This document shows, one piece after another, positions 8,650 through 16,565 of a stretch of DNA of 28,721 nucleotides (the stretch's first letter is position 1; each line of letters begins with the position of its first letter). The notes under the pieces are model-generated. The model searched no databases and was not told where the DNA came from. It saw only the letters and a list, made by a program, of their open reading frames with translations. A program made the translations under genes and the position numbers. Source of the stretch: an uncultured Flavobacteriaceae bacterium (lineage in GTDB: Bacteria > Bacteroidota > Bacteroidia > Flavobacteriales > Flavobacteriaceae); NCBI GenBank assembly GCA_937901915.1, contig CALGUD010000013.1, positions 1 through 28,721 of the forward strand. Reading direction: 5' to 3'.

Positions 8650-8880
8650 ATGAAAATAAATAAAAATAAGAGCAATTATAATTCAATGACACCTACTCCC
8701 GACTTTAATTTACAGCAGTTCTATCATGGCACTAAGGCTAACCTGAAACAGGATGACTTAATTAAACCCGGTTTTAATTCAAACTACGGCAAGAAGAGGA
8801 CAGCATCTTATGTGCTCAAGGCCATGAAAGAGCACCTTGAACAACTTAAGGAGCTCGGTATTGATGCAATTGAGGATTGA
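8650..8880 (+). pseudogene. arr: Internally deleted rifampin ADP-ribosyltransferase (Arr)
   Basis: The 76-residue frame joins the two ends of an Arr protein. Residues 18-55 (DFNLQQFYHGTKANLKQDDL, then PGFNSNYGKKR and ASYV) are the conserved Arr N-terminus with the catalytic YHGT. Residues 56-76 (LKAMKEHLEQLKELGIDAIED) are the usual Arr C-terminus. About 75 residues between them are missing, including the region with the catalytic Asp and most of the NAD-binding sheet, so the product should be inactive. Intact Arr is about 140 residues and inactivates rifamycins by ADP-ribosylation. The junction is near 8812-8818 and keeps the frame open. The ATG at 8650 or 8686 could be the original start. 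Confidence 0.8.
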
Positions 8881-8992
8881 GAAAGGCCAACCCGGTATTA
8901 ATTGGAGGGGGGCAATGTTTTCACTACATTAGCCAGGCAGAGTGAACGCTAAAGTATCTTCGGGCACAAGTATGTCAACATGAATAAACTGC

Positions 8993-9526
8993 ATGATGAA
9001 AAATTCAATTCAAAAATTTAAATTGCTAACCGGTGTTCTTCTGGTTGTAATTTTTATGCTGGTTTGTATGCCACTCTTTCTAATTGCCAGGCCATTTAGC
9101 TGGTTTTTTAATAAAATCAGGGAAAGGAAGTATAATAAGTATCTGAAACAGTTAGAGGGCAAAAACTTTTTTTGCTACAATAATAAAACTAAAAGCCTTG
9201 AATTTATTAGGCATCAAATACTACCTAATTTACCTGCCTCTGTTGAGGTGATCTTTCTTGACGGGAAAACACCCGAATCTGACTATGAGCTAAAGTTTAT
9301 TTCCCGGGCTTTGTATAAATTTAATGAATATCAGGGTTTCCCACATTTATTTAAGGTGAGAAATGGGAATATTACAGATGAGTCTATTAATAACGAACTG
9401 TTTAACACTATCAACCAGACTAAACCGGTAGATGAACTGATGTCGAAAATTATTGACTTTTTTGAGGAGTCGGCAACAGATAAAAATGCGGTGTATACAT
9501 CTGTAGCCTGTAACAAGCATCTTTAA
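8993..9526 (+). CDS. Membrane-anchored protein of unknown function
   Basis: The 177-residue protein has one strong N-terminal hydrophobic segment (LLTGVLLVVIFMLVCMPLFL, residues about 12-31) followed at once by a basic stretch (NKIRERKYNKYLKQ). This predicts an N-out anchor with a cytoplasmic domain. The rest is a small alpha/beta domain (FIRHQILPNLPASVEVIFLDG, quoted in part) ending in a helix. Two adjacent ATGs occur at 8993 and 8996. The 112-bp stretch before it holds no recognisable remainder of the neighbouring arr remnant. No family recognised. Confidence 0.55.
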   Translation: MMKNSIQKFKLLTGVLLVVIFMLVCMPLFLIARPFSWFFNKIRERKYNKYLKQLEGKNFFCYNNKTKSLEFIRHQILPNLPASVEVIFLDGKTPESDYELKFISRALYKFNEYQGFPHLFKVRNGNITDESINNELFNTINQTKPVDELMSKIIDFFEESATDKNAVYTSVACNKHL

Positions 9527-9567
9527 TGGCGTCTGGAGTTAGATATCTTTTTCACTAACATCATTTT

Positions 9568-10485
9568 ATGAAAATTAAATTTATGAATAAAGATTTTGAT
9601 GTAATTATCATCGGGGGCAGCTATGCGGGGCTTTCTGCAGCAATGGCATTGGGGCGTTCTATGCGAAATGTTTTAATTATAGATAGTGGGTTGCCTTGTA
9701 ATCAACAAACGCCTCATTCGCATAATTTTATCACGCAAGACGGAGAAAAACCAGGTATTATAGCCGAAAAAGCAAAAAAGCAAGTTTTAAATTACAAAAC
9801 TGTAAAATTTCTCGCTGACTTTGCCGTTAGTGGAAAGAAAATCAAAAACGGGTTTGCCATCACTACACAGTCAGGGACTGAATTTAATGCTAAAAAACTT
9901 GTTTTTGCCACAGGTATAAAAGATAGTATGCCCGATATTCCGGGTTTTACTGACTGTTGGGGTATTTCCGTTATTCATTGCCCATATTGCCACGGTTATG
10001 AATTTAGAAATCAGAAAACAGCAATTATGGCTAACGGTGAAAAGGCTTTTCACCTCGCTTCGTTAGTTAATAACTTAACAGATGAGGTTACAATCTTAAC
10101 CACCGGCAAGGCCACATTTACACAGGAACAACTGGCAAAACTGAACAAACACAACATAAAAATTATAGAAACAAAAGTTTCAGAGATAGAGCACGAAAAC
10201 GGGCATATCAATAATGTAATTTTAACCGATGGCAACAGAATAGCATTTACGGCCATGTACGCAGCGCTACCTTTTACACAACATTCAGGCATTCCTGTTT
10301 CCTTGGATTGTGAGCTCACAGAACATGGATATATTAAGGTGAACAATTTTCAGGAAACAACCATTAAAGGCGTTTTTGCCTGTGGAGATAATTCAGGAAT
10401 GATGCGATCGGTAGCCAATGCGGTTTACGCTGGAAACATCGCAGGCGCAATGATAAATAAAGAGCTAACTGAAGAGCAATTTTAA
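9568..10485 (+). CDS. Thioredoxin-reductase-like FAD/NAD(P) oxidoreductase
   Basis: The 305-residue protein has the two-domain TrxR layout. FAD-binding GGSYAGLSAAMALGR lies at 16-30, with IIDSGLPCNQ following. ATGIKDSMPDIPG lies at 114-126, a redox pair CPYC at 138-141 (C138, C141) in a 'HCPYCHGYE' context, and the second FAD motif GVFACGDNSG at 268-277. The usual NADPH motif GxGxxA is degenerate (MANGEKAFHLA), so the cofactor or partner may differ from classical TrxB. Such 300-residue proteins are common in Bacteroidota as 'NAD(P)/FAD-dependent oxidoreductase', and their acceptor is mostly unknown. Translation may also start at the ATG at 9583. No thioredoxin gene lies nearby. Confidence 0.88.
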   Translation: MKIKFMNKDFDVIIIGGSYAGLSAAMALGRSMRNVLIIDSGLPCNQQTPHSHNFITQDGEKPGIIAEKAKKQVLNYKTVKFLADFAVSGKKIKNGFAITTQSGTEFNAKKLVFATGIKDSMPDIPGFTDCWGISVIHCPYCHGYEFRNQKTAIMANGEKAFHLASLVNNLTDEVTILTTGKATFTQEQLAKLNKHNIKIIETKVSEIEHENGHINNVILTDGNRIAFTAMYAALPFTQHSGIPVSLDCELTEHGYIKVNNFQETTIKGVFACGDNSGMMRSVANAVYAGNIAGAMINKELTEEQF

Positions 10486-10547
10486 CCTGATTTTTAACGT
10501 TTTATAGTCGGTCAAGATTAATTAAATCAACTTAAGCGGATATAACT

Positions 10548-11273
10548 ATGTCATTTAAAGGGCTTGTTCTTATGATCCTGGTAACGGGTATTATTAGTTG
10601 CAATTTAGGTAAAAAAGATGCTGCAATAGCGGGAATCTATGAAGATGTAAAAGTTGTTGGAGCAATGAAAAATGTAATGTGGAATGGGGAACTGGGGAGT
10701 AGAATTGATCTTGATACTATTTCCAATAAAAAAGGGCTTTACGGTCTCGGGCCTGAAAGCTTTTTAACAGGAGAGATATTAATATATGAAGGAAAGAGTT
10801 ATGTTTCTAAAGTAATCTCAGATTCAACTATTTCTGTACGAAAAACATTTGATGTTTCTGCGCCTTTTTTTGTTTATGCCAATATAAACCAATGGCAGGA
10901 AATAAAATTGCCTGAAGGTATGAAGACCCTACAAGACCTGGAGAAATTTATAAATAGTAAAACAGCCGATTATAAAAGGCCATTTGCCTTTAAATTGAAA
11001 GGAAAAGTTTCAAATGCAATTATCCACATTCAGAATCTGCCAAAAGGCACAAAAGTATCATCACCCGATGAAGCGCATCAGGGGCAGGTAAAATATGAGT
11101 TACAAGATGAAACTGTAAACATAGTTGGCTTCTTTTCTACTGAACACAAAGGAATTTTTACCCATCATGATTCATTTTTGCATATGCACCTGATATCTGA
11201 AGATGAAAGTAAAATGGGACATTTAGACGGATTGGAAATGTACAAAATGAAATTGTACATTCCTGTAAAATGA
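10548..11273 (+). CDS. Acetolactate decarboxylase-like lipoprotein
   Basis: The 241-residue product starts with a lipobox leader (VTGIISC, Cys18). The mature domain follows the alpha-acetolactate decarboxylase fold: LTGEILIYEGKSYV at 73-86 (family: LDGE....DGK.Y), KRPFAFKLKGKV at 143-154, and H212-x-H214-x10-H225 in 'FLHMHLISEDESKMGHLDG'. This reproduces the spacing of the three zinc-binding histidines of the Bacillus enzyme. Cytoplasmic AlsD/BudA makes acetoin; an exported, lipid-anchored form is unusual in role and its substrate is unknown. The active-site Arg region reads KLKG rather than RxDG as I remember the family, so activity is uncertain. No acetolactate synthase gene is nearby. Confidence 0.75.
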   Translation: MSFKGLVLMILVTGIISCNLGKKDAAIAGIYEDVKVVGAMKNVMWNGELGSRIDLDTISNKKGLYGLGPESFLTGEILIYEGKSYVSKVISDSTISVRKTFDVSAPFFVYANINQWQEIKLPEGMKTLQDLEKFINSKTADYKRPFAFKLKGKVSNAIIHIQNLPKGTKVSSPDEAHQGQVKYELQDETVNIVGFFSTEHKGIFTHHDSFLHMHLISEDESKMGHLDGLEMYKMKLYIPVK

Positions 11274-11283
11274 AAAATCAGCT

Positions 11284-11291
11284 TATATTTG
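11284..11291 (+). promoter_or_regulatory. Promoter -7 box for the DUF7000-like gene
   Basis: TATATTTG matches the Bacteroidota -7 consensus exactly. It starts 10 bp after the stop of the lipoprotein gene and 87 bp before the start at 11371, so this gene probably has its own promoter. No clear TTTG -33 box is visible at the right distance. Confidence 0.5.
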
Positions 11292-11370
11292 ATAGAGATG
11301 GTTTAATAAATATTTCATCTTCCAGGTTTAACCATGAACAACATTTTACACAAGTTACAAAAATTCACCA

Positions 11371-11865
11371 ATGAAAGAATTAAATGATTATGTAGCTGCC
11401 TATAAAGAACAATTAGAAAAAGGCGACATCCAGGAAGCATATTCAGGGCTTGTAAAGTATGTAATGAAATTAAGAACCGCTTTATCCAAAAATCTGTCCG
11501 GTTGCTATTCATTTGGAAGCCTCTTTCAAGGTTATATGGATTATACGTATTTCTATTACTCCAACGACTTTTTGAAAAAGCGAAAATTGAAATTCGGACT
11601 CGTGTTAAACCATCCAAAAATGCAGTTTGAAGTATGGCTATTAGGACAAACAAGACCAATACAAGAAAAGTACTGGCAGTTTTTTAAAGCAACTAAGTGG
11701 AATAATGACAAAACTACCAAGCCAAAATATTCTATACTTGAAGCTCTACTGATTGAAAATCCGGATTTTAATGATTTGGATTCACTCTCTCAACAAATAG
11801 AAAGCAAATTAGTAAGTATTTCAAGCAATATAATTGACGACATAAAAAAGAGTAAATTAGTATAA
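11371..11865 (+). CDS. DUF7000-like protein
   Basis: The 164-residue soluble protein begins MKELNDYVAAYKEQLEKGDI and continues with AYSGLVKYVMKLRTAL, GSLFQGYMDYTYF and LKFGLVLNHPKMQFEVWLLG. This series of motifs belongs to a small Bacteroidota/Firmicutes family that I know as DUF7000 (formerly just 'hypothetical'). The helical N-terminus and the beta hairpin ending in FEVWL are both present and the length is complete. Function unknown. It stands alone between a promoter box and the convergent AraC-type regulator, whose stop codon is 19 bp away. Confidence 0.6.
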   Translation: MKELNDYVAAYKEQLEKGDIQEAYSGLVKYVMKLRTALSKNLSGCYSFGSLFQGYMDYTYFYYSNDFLKKRKLKFGLVLNHPKMQFEVWLLGQTRPIQEKYWQFFKATKWNNDKTTKPKYSILEALLIENPDFNDLDSLSQQIESKLVSISSNIIDDIKKSKLV

Positions 11866-11884
11866 TAGGCATAGGTTATTGGGA

Positions 11885-12859
11885 TTAATTTTCCTTATTG
11901 TATTTTGACTTATAATTATTGGGGGAAATCCCTGTGATTCTGCTAAACACATTCCTGAAAGCTTTCGTATCATTATAACCCACATCATACATAATTTCAT
12001 TCACGGTTTTTCTGGTATTCTCAAGAGATTTTTTAGCGGCTTCAATTTTTACTCTTTGTAAATATTCTAATGGGGTAATGCCGGTAGCTTTAATAAACCT
12101 TCTGTCAAAATTTCTTCGTCCAACATTGAGCGTATTAGACAAATCCCGGATTGATATTTTGTCCTGATAATTTGACTCAAGATAAACCTGCGCTTCATGC
12201 ACATCCTTATCATCATGATTTTTATAACCATTAAAAATGCTGAATTCCGACTGAAAATGCCTGTCCATATCTATCTGAAAAACCTTTACACAATACATGG
12301 CAGTTTGCCTGTCATAATATTTTTCAATTAAATAAATAATCAAATTCAAAAATGAAAAGGCACCACCGTTGGTGTAAATACCATCCTCATCTGTTATCAG
12401 TTTATCAGTCTTTAAATCGACCTTCGGAAACATCTGCCGGAATTCGGCATCTGCCGACCAATGGGTAGAGCAACTTTTACCATCCAGCAGGCCTGTAGAG
12501 GCCAACAAAAATGCCCCTGTACAAATGCTTGCAATAGAAGCTCCTTCTTTATACTGTTTTACAAGCCATTTGGGTAATAATTCATTTTCCCTAAGTGCTT
12601 GTTCATAATTATGGCTAAGGCTGGGAATAATGATCAGGTCTGTATTCGCAACCCTCGCTATATTCGAATGCGTATTCACAGAGAACAATCCACCATGAAA
12701 ACCTATACTTTCTGAAGTACCAATCAACTCTATTTTAAAGAGGTCGTCATTGCCTTTACTTTTCCAAAAAGCATTGGCCCGGGAAAAAATTTTATAAGAA
12801 CCTACAATACTGCTAAGGTTATTTTCTCCATTGGGAACTAAGATAGATAAATGCTTCAT
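11885..12859 (-). CDS. GlxA-type AraC-family transcription regulator
   Basis: Reading leftward from the ATG at 12859 (MKHLSILVPNG) gives 324 residues; a 15-codon upstream extension is unlikely. Residues about 1-190 form a DJ-1/PfpI-like domain with the 'SICTGAFLLASTGLL' elbow carrying the conserved Cys, followed by THWSADAEF and TNGGAFSFL. Residues about 220-320 are an AraC helix-turn-helix pair (ISIRDLSNTLNVGRRNFDRR, then DVGYNDTKAFRNVFSRITG). It is the only clearly real gene on the minus strand and is divergent from two AHSA1-like genes, which it probably controls through the 160-bp shared spacer. The inducer is unknown. Confidence 0.9.
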   Translation of the reverse strand: MKHLSILVPNGENNLSSIVGSYKIFSRANAFWKSKGNDDLFKIELIGTSESIGFHGGLFSVNTHSNIARVANTDLIIIPSLSHNYEQALRENELLPKWLVKQYKEGASIASICTGAFLLASTGLLDGKSCSTHWSADAEFRQMFPKVDLKTDKLITDEDGIYTNGGAFSFLNLIIYLIEKYYDRQTAMYCVKVFQIDMDRHFQSEFSIFNGYKNHDDKDVHEAQVYLESNYQDKISIRDLSNTLNVGRRNFDRRFIKATGITPLEYLQRVKIEAAKKSLENTRKTVNEIMYDVGYNDTKAFRNVFSRITGISPNNYKSKYNKEN

Positions 12860-12927
12860 CTGGGAATTTTGAGCAAAGATAAAAAATGATGTTGACCAAA
12901 TCAACCATTTAAAATGTCTTAATTAGC

Positions 12928-12960
12928 CATTATAACGGGTCATTATAGACAGTACATTTG
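12928..12960 (+). promoter_or_regulatory. Promoter and possible operator of the AHSA1 pair
   Basis: TACATTTG at 12953-12960 fits the -7 consensus for the + strand genes. No TTTG -33 box is found. Instead CATTATA occurs twice (12928-12934 and 12941-12947), a direct repeat with a 13-bp period just upstream of -7. That arrangement suits an activator dimer such as the divergent GlxA-type protein, replacing the -33 contact. The binding role is inferred. Confidence 0.45.
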
Positions 12961-13020
12961 TGAAAAATAAACAGCATTCAGGATTTTTTGGTAATAAATT
13001 TGTAATTAAAACAATTGAAA

Positions 13021-13485
13021 ATGGAAACAAGTAATTTAAAAACAGTTAATAAAAACACTAATTCCAGGAGCTTTACCTATAGTTTTAATACAGCTAAATC
13101 CCCCGAAGAAGTTTTCAACTTATTACTAGACCCTAATAAGTGGTGGTTTGGTTTTTACGAAGAAACAATAACCGGAAAGAGTACTAAAATAAGCGATGAA
13201 TTTTCTTTTTTAGCAGGCGATGGTGTACACTTTACTAAACAAAGGCTTATTGAGCTGGTGCCCCACAGTAAAATAGTATGGCTGGTATTCGAAAGCAATC
13301 TCACTTTCATAAACGACCCCAAAGAATGGATTAACACAAAAATTCGTTTTGACATTAGCAGCCAGGGAGAAAAAACGAAAGTAACCTTTACACATAAGGG
13401 TTTGGTGCCTAGGTTTGAGTGTTACAATGATTGCTCAAATGCCTGGACGGGGTATATGGAAAGTCTTGAGAATACATTGAATTAA
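13021..13485 (+). CDS. AHSA1/SRPBCC-domain protein, first of a pair
   Basis: The ATG at 13021 (METSNLKTVN) gives 154 residues; a TTG six bases upstream is less likely. The body is an Aha1/START-type hydrophobic-pocket domain: YSFNTAKSPEEVFNLLLDPNKWW, then TKVTFTHKGLVP at about 124-135, and a signature ECYNDCSNAWTGY near the C-terminus. The same signature ends the next gene. Such proteins bind small hydrophobic ligands, but the ligand is unknown. It starts 60 bp after a -7 box, in a spacer shared with the GlxA-type regulator, and is followed after 14 bp by its paralogue. Confidence 0.85.
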   Translation: METSNLKTVNKNTNSRSFTYSFNTAKSPEEVFNLLLDPNKWWFGFYEETITGKSTKISDEFSFLAGDGVHFTKQRLIELVPHSKIVWLVFESNLTFINDPKEWINTKIRFDISSQGEKTKVTFTHKGLVPRFECYNDCSNAWTGYMESLENTLN

Positions 13486-13499
13486 AAGTAAGAGAAAAT

Positions 13500-14105
13500 A
13501 TGAAACTGGAAACATTTCTTTTGTTAGCAACCGTCACAACACTATCCTCCAGCGATAGTAGCAAAAAAGCAAAGGAAAATAAATTACCTGAAAATGCTTC
13601 AAAACAAAATAATATGAACAATCAAGATTATACAGCAACCATTTTTGTAAATGCAACCCCGGAAAAAGCCTATAATGCCATTAAAGATTTTCATTCCTGG
13701 TGGTCGGAGGAAATTGAAGGCCCGACAGACAAACTTAACGAAGTGTTTTTCTATCACTACAAAGACATTCATTTGTGTAAATTAAAACTGATTGAAGCGA
13801 CTGAAAACAAAAAACTGGTTTACCAGGTGTTGGAAAATGAATTTAATTTCATTGAAGACAAAACCGAATGGGTTAACACCAGGTTAATCTTTGAAATAAC
13901 AAGCAAAGGTGATAAAACAAAAGTTAAATTCACACACAAAGGGTTAGTTCCTGATTACGAATGTTATGATGTTTGTAATGATGCCTGGACAGGCTATATT
14001 ACAAACAGCCTTTACAAGTTAATTACTTATGGTAAAGGCGAACCTAATCCAAAAGACAAAGATGGTTTTAATGCCGAATTAGCCGAAAAGTGGAAGTTGA
14101 ACTAA
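13500..14105 (+). CDS. AHSA1/SRPBCC-domain protein, second of a pair
   Basis: Residues about 40-180 repeat the neighbour's fold: TIFVNATPEKAYNAIKDFHS, WWSEEIEGPTDKLNEVFFYH, TKVKFTHKGLVPDYECYD and AWTGYITNSLYKLI. Relatives usually begin at MNNQDYT, which here is the internal ATG at 13614. The frame is open back to 13500, adding 38 residues: a hydrophobic start (FLLLATVTTLS) and a polar linker. That extension looks like a leader that has lost its lipobox Cys (TLSSSDS), so the protein may be exported or may really start at 13614. The two genes share a transcript and end at the terminator at 14148. Confidence 0.82.
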   Translation: MKLETFLLLATVTTLSSSDSSKKAKENKLPENASKQNNMNNQDYTATIFVNATPEKAYNAIKDFHSWWSEEIEGPTDKLNEVFFYHYKDIHLCKLKLIEATENKKLVYQVLENEFNFIEDKTEWVNTRLIFEITSKGDKTKVKFTHKGLVPDYECYDVCNDAWTGYITNSLYKLITYGKGEPNPKDKDGFNAELAEKWKLN

Positions 14106-14147
14106 TCATTTAGAGGCAGTAACTATTATCAAGGATATAAACGCAAT

Positions 14148-14181
14148 AGCGGTTTGAGTGTAAACTCAGGCCGCTTTTTTT
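14148..14181 (+). terminator. Rho-independent terminator after the AHSA1 pair
   Basis: A 12-bp stem (AGCGGTTTGAGT pairing with ACTCAGGCCGCT, with two G-T pairs) around a GTAA loop is followed by a run of seven T. It is the best terminator in the window and closes the 13021-14105 operon. Confidence 0.85.
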
Positions 14182-14249
14182 ATTAAAATTCTTATCTTGT
14201 AAATGAAAAAACCCGGGCAGATAAAGCCAACAGCAAGGTTAAAATAATA

Positions 14250-14705
14250 ATGACATTTTTAAAAGGATTCAGACATATCATTTTATACGGCCTTATTTTG
14301 GCAATCTTAGTCTTTGTCTTAAAATGGCTGCAATGGAAATTCTTGATTGTTGACAATGCTATAGACATTTATATTGGATTGATTGCTGTCTTTTTTACCG
14401 CGCTGGGTGTTTGGGTAGCAATGCAACTTGTGAAACCAAAAACTAAGACCATAGTTATAGAAAAAGAAGTGCCTGAAAAATTTTCTGTAAACGAAACCGA
14501 GCTTAAAAAATTAGATTTAAGCAATCGGGAATATGAAGTATTGCAACTTTTGGCAAAAGGCTATAGTAATGCAGATATTGCAAACAATTTGTTCCTTTCG
14601 GTAAGTACTGTAAAAACCCATGTTTCTAATCTCTTCCTGAAAATGGATGTAAAAAGCAGGACACAAACAATAGAAAAAGCCAAAAGGCTGAAAATTATAC
14701 TGTAA
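14250..14705 (+). CDS. Membrane-tethered LuxR-type regulator
   Basis: The 151-residue protein has two hydrophobic segments (IILYGLILAILVFVLKW at about 10-26 and IYIGLIAVFFTALGVWVAM at about 41-59), a short charged linker (KPKTKTIVIEKEVPEK), and then a complete LuxR/GerE helix-turn-helix from about residue 85 (LSNREYEVLQLLAKGYSNAD, STVKTHVSNLFLKMD). There is no receiver domain. DNA binding while anchored in the inner membrane, or release from it, is implied. It precedes a DUF4199 protein by about 110 bp, a pairing I recall as common in Bacteroidota. Confidence 0.88.
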   Translation: MTFLKGFRHIILYGLILAILVFVLKWLQWKFLIVDNAIDIYIGLIAVFFTALGVWVAMQLVKPKTKTIVIEKEVPEKFSVNETELKKLDLSNREYEVLQLLAKGYSNADIANNLFLSVSTVKTHVSNLFLKMDVKSRTQTIEKAKRLKIIL

Positions 14706-14815
14706 AAACTCTTTTCTAATCTAAAAACTACTAGAAAATAGTATTTTGGTACTAAAGTATGACTGAAATTTTGTTTTCTGATTTTAGTTTTGAATTGTAT
14801 TTTAAAAACGAAAAG

Positions 14816-15322
14816 ATGAAAAAAATTGTATTGATTTTTGGTTTGATTATCGGGACAATCCTGTGTGCAAATATGATTTTAATGGTTAATATGATGTACA
14901 CGAACCCCGATTTTAAAGGAAACGACATTGTTGGTTATGCTGCAATGGTGGTGCTTTTTTCACTCATATTTTTTGGGGTCAGGAATTACCGCAACAAACA
15001 CCTGGGCGGATTTATTTCTTTCGGAAAAGCATTTAAAACAGGAGCTTTAATAGCTTTAGTAGGTGCTACGATGTATGTGGTTGTCTGGCTGTTTTATTAC
15101 TATTTGTTTGTTCCCGATTTTATTGATGTATATACTCATCATGTTCTCAATCAATGTACTGATTCCGATTTGCCTGCAAAGGCCGAAGAAATGGCCAACT
15201 TTAAAGAAATGTATAAGAATCCCCTTTTTGTGGTTTTGATTACCTATTCGGAAGTATTGCCGATTGGTTTGGTAGTTGCCCTTGTGAGTGCATTGATACT
15301 TAAGAAAAAGCAAAAAAGTTAA
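14816..15322 (+). CDS. DUF4199 family membrane protein
   Basis: Starting at the ATG at 14816 (MKKIVLIFGLIIG) gives 168 residues, which suits the family; the in-frame ATG at 14759 adds 19 unlike residues. Four hydrophobic segments are seen: about 4-24, 37-53, 69-92 (ALIALVGATMYVVVWLFYYY, quoted in part) and 140-162. The characteristic GGFISFGKAFKTGALIAL stands before the third. The stretch between the last two segments carries NFKEMYKNPLFVV, a usual DUF4199 feature. It is an inner-membrane protein of unknown function. A degenerate -7 box (TAGTATTTTG, about 14741) precedes it, and the DNA repair gene follows after 3 bp. Confidence 0.78.
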   Translation: MKKIVLIFGLIIGTILCANMILMVNMMYTNPDFKGNDIVGYAAMVVLFSLIFFGVRNYRNKHLGGFISFGKAFKTGALIALVGATMYVVVWLFYYYLFVPDFIDVYTHHVLNQCTDSDLPAKAEEMANFKEMYKNPLFVVLITYSEVLPIGLVVALVSALILKKKQKS

Positions 15323-15325
15323 GGT

Positions 15326-15997
15326 ATGACTGTAAAAGAAGTATTCTCACAGCTTAAGGCATTGAGCAATGAAAAAATGGTTGCACTTAATACCAAAAAC
15401 GGGGCATCTGCAGGTAATCAATTTGGCGTAAAATTAGGTGATATAAGAAATATTTCAAAAAAGATTAAGTCCAATCATAAATTAGGTTTAGAGCTATGGG
15501 AAACCAAAAATATTGACGCCCGGTTATTGGCCATTCTTATTTTAAAACCAAAAGAATTGTCAGTAAAAGAATTGGATAAAATGGTAAAATCATTGGATTT
15601 TCCACAGGTTTCAGACTGGTTCAATGCGTACATCCTGAAAGATCACCCTGATAAAGAACTGCTGCGGGAGGAGTGGATGAATTCAAATAATGTTTGGGCT
15701 GCCCGGTCAGGTTGGAGCTTAACCGCAGGTAAGATTGCAAAAGATGTGGAAGGCTTAAACCTTGAAAAACTATTAGATCAGTTAGAGAAAGAAATGCCTG
15801 TAGCAGCACCGGAAGTACAATGGACTATGAACACAGCCCTTGCTTATATTGGCATCTATCACCCCAAACACCGAGACCGGGCCATTAAAATTGCAGAGAA
15901 ACTAGGCATATACAGGGATTATCCTGTTTCAAAAGGTTGTACATCTCCTTTTGCACCTATCTGGATTAATGAAATGGTAAGACGGCAAGAGAATTAG
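15326..15997 (+). CDS. AlkD-type DNA alkylation repair protein
   Basis: The 223-residue protein is all-helical, with HEAT-like repeats typical of AlkC/AlkD glycosylases. It includes FGVKLGDIRNISKKIK at 34-49, LWETKNIDARLLAILI at about 57-72, the 'VSDWFNAYIL' and 'WAARSGWSLTAGKIAK' helices, and NTALAYIGIYHP. AlkD-family enzymes remove alkylated bases, mostly N3- and N7-alkylpurines, from DNA without flipping them. The SDW pair and the WAARSGW helix match the conserved substrate-facing positions. It is 3 bp from the DUF4199 gene, so the two share a transcript. Confidence 0.85.
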   Translation: MTVKEVFSQLKALSNEKMVALNTKNGASAGNQFGVKLGDIRNISKKIKSNHKLGLELWETKNIDARLLAILILKPKELSVKELDKMVKSLDFPQVSDWFNAYILKDHPDKELLREEWMNSNNVWAARSGWSLTAGKIAKDVEGLNLEKLLDQLEKEMPVAAPEVQWTMNTALAYIGIYHPKHRDRAIKIAEKLGIYRDYPVSKGCTSPFAPIWINEMVRRQEN

Positions 15998-16105
15998 AAA
16001 AATTCCGGTCGTTAAAACTATTTTTTTAATATGAATCACTACGAAGAATATAAGAGATTATTAGTAGATTGATTAATATTTTTTAAATCGAACTAACGTT
16101 AATTA

Positions 16106-16507
16106 ATGAAACTCAAGCATAACCATAGATTTGTTAAGGGCTACATAGAACATACCAAATGCACAAACTGTAGTTGCGAATTGTACAATTTTATATTTTC
16201 AGGAGATACAGATATGGCTACAAGTGGGATGGTGGCCCTGGCTAAACCTGATTCTAAGGAAATTGCAATTATAGAAGCAACGGATGATGAATGGAATGGT
16301 TACAGGGTAGATTTAATGAATAAACGTGTAAATTCTTCACTAAATTCAACGAATTTCTCTGTTATTGCATATGACCATTTTAAAAGCAAAGAAGAACAGA
16401 AGGAATGGCTTCCTAAATGTCCGGTTTGTACCAATAATCACTTAAAAGTCATGCGGTTGGAAATATCGGATTTTAAAAAGCTGGGTGGTCATTTTCATAT
16501 GTTATAA
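16106..16507 (+). CDS. Small protein with a split zinc-ribbon
   Basis: The 133-residue protein carries C19-x2-C22 (with C24) near the start and C105-x2-C108 near the end, so a zinc site probably joins the two ends of the chain around a 75-residue middle domain. The first ATG is used. The preceding 108 bp holds only a 13-codon frame and AT-rich DNA. The adjacent gene also encodes a zinc-ribbon protein, so both may bind nucleic acid or protein partners. Function unknown. Confidence 0.55.
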   Translation: MKLKHNHRFVKGYIEHTKCTNCSCELYNFIFSGDTDMATSGMVALAKPDSKEIAIIEATDDEWNGYRVDLMNKRVNSSLNSTNFSVIAYDHFKSKEEQKEWLPKCPVCTNNHLKVMRLEISDFKKLGGHFHML

Positions 16508-16565
16508 CAGAGAATCTAATTTAAGAGGTAACATTTAAAAATATAATTAAGCTATAACTATACTA

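Noticed and set aside
14759..14815. Upstream ATG of the DUF4199 gene
   Set aside because: Adds 19 residues without family similarity in front of a normal MKKIVL membrane start, and lies too close to the probable promoter.
16031..16072. 13-codon frame MNHYEEYKRLLVD
   Set aside because: Too short, no match I recognise and no conserved context. It may be a worn gene start but cannot be supported.
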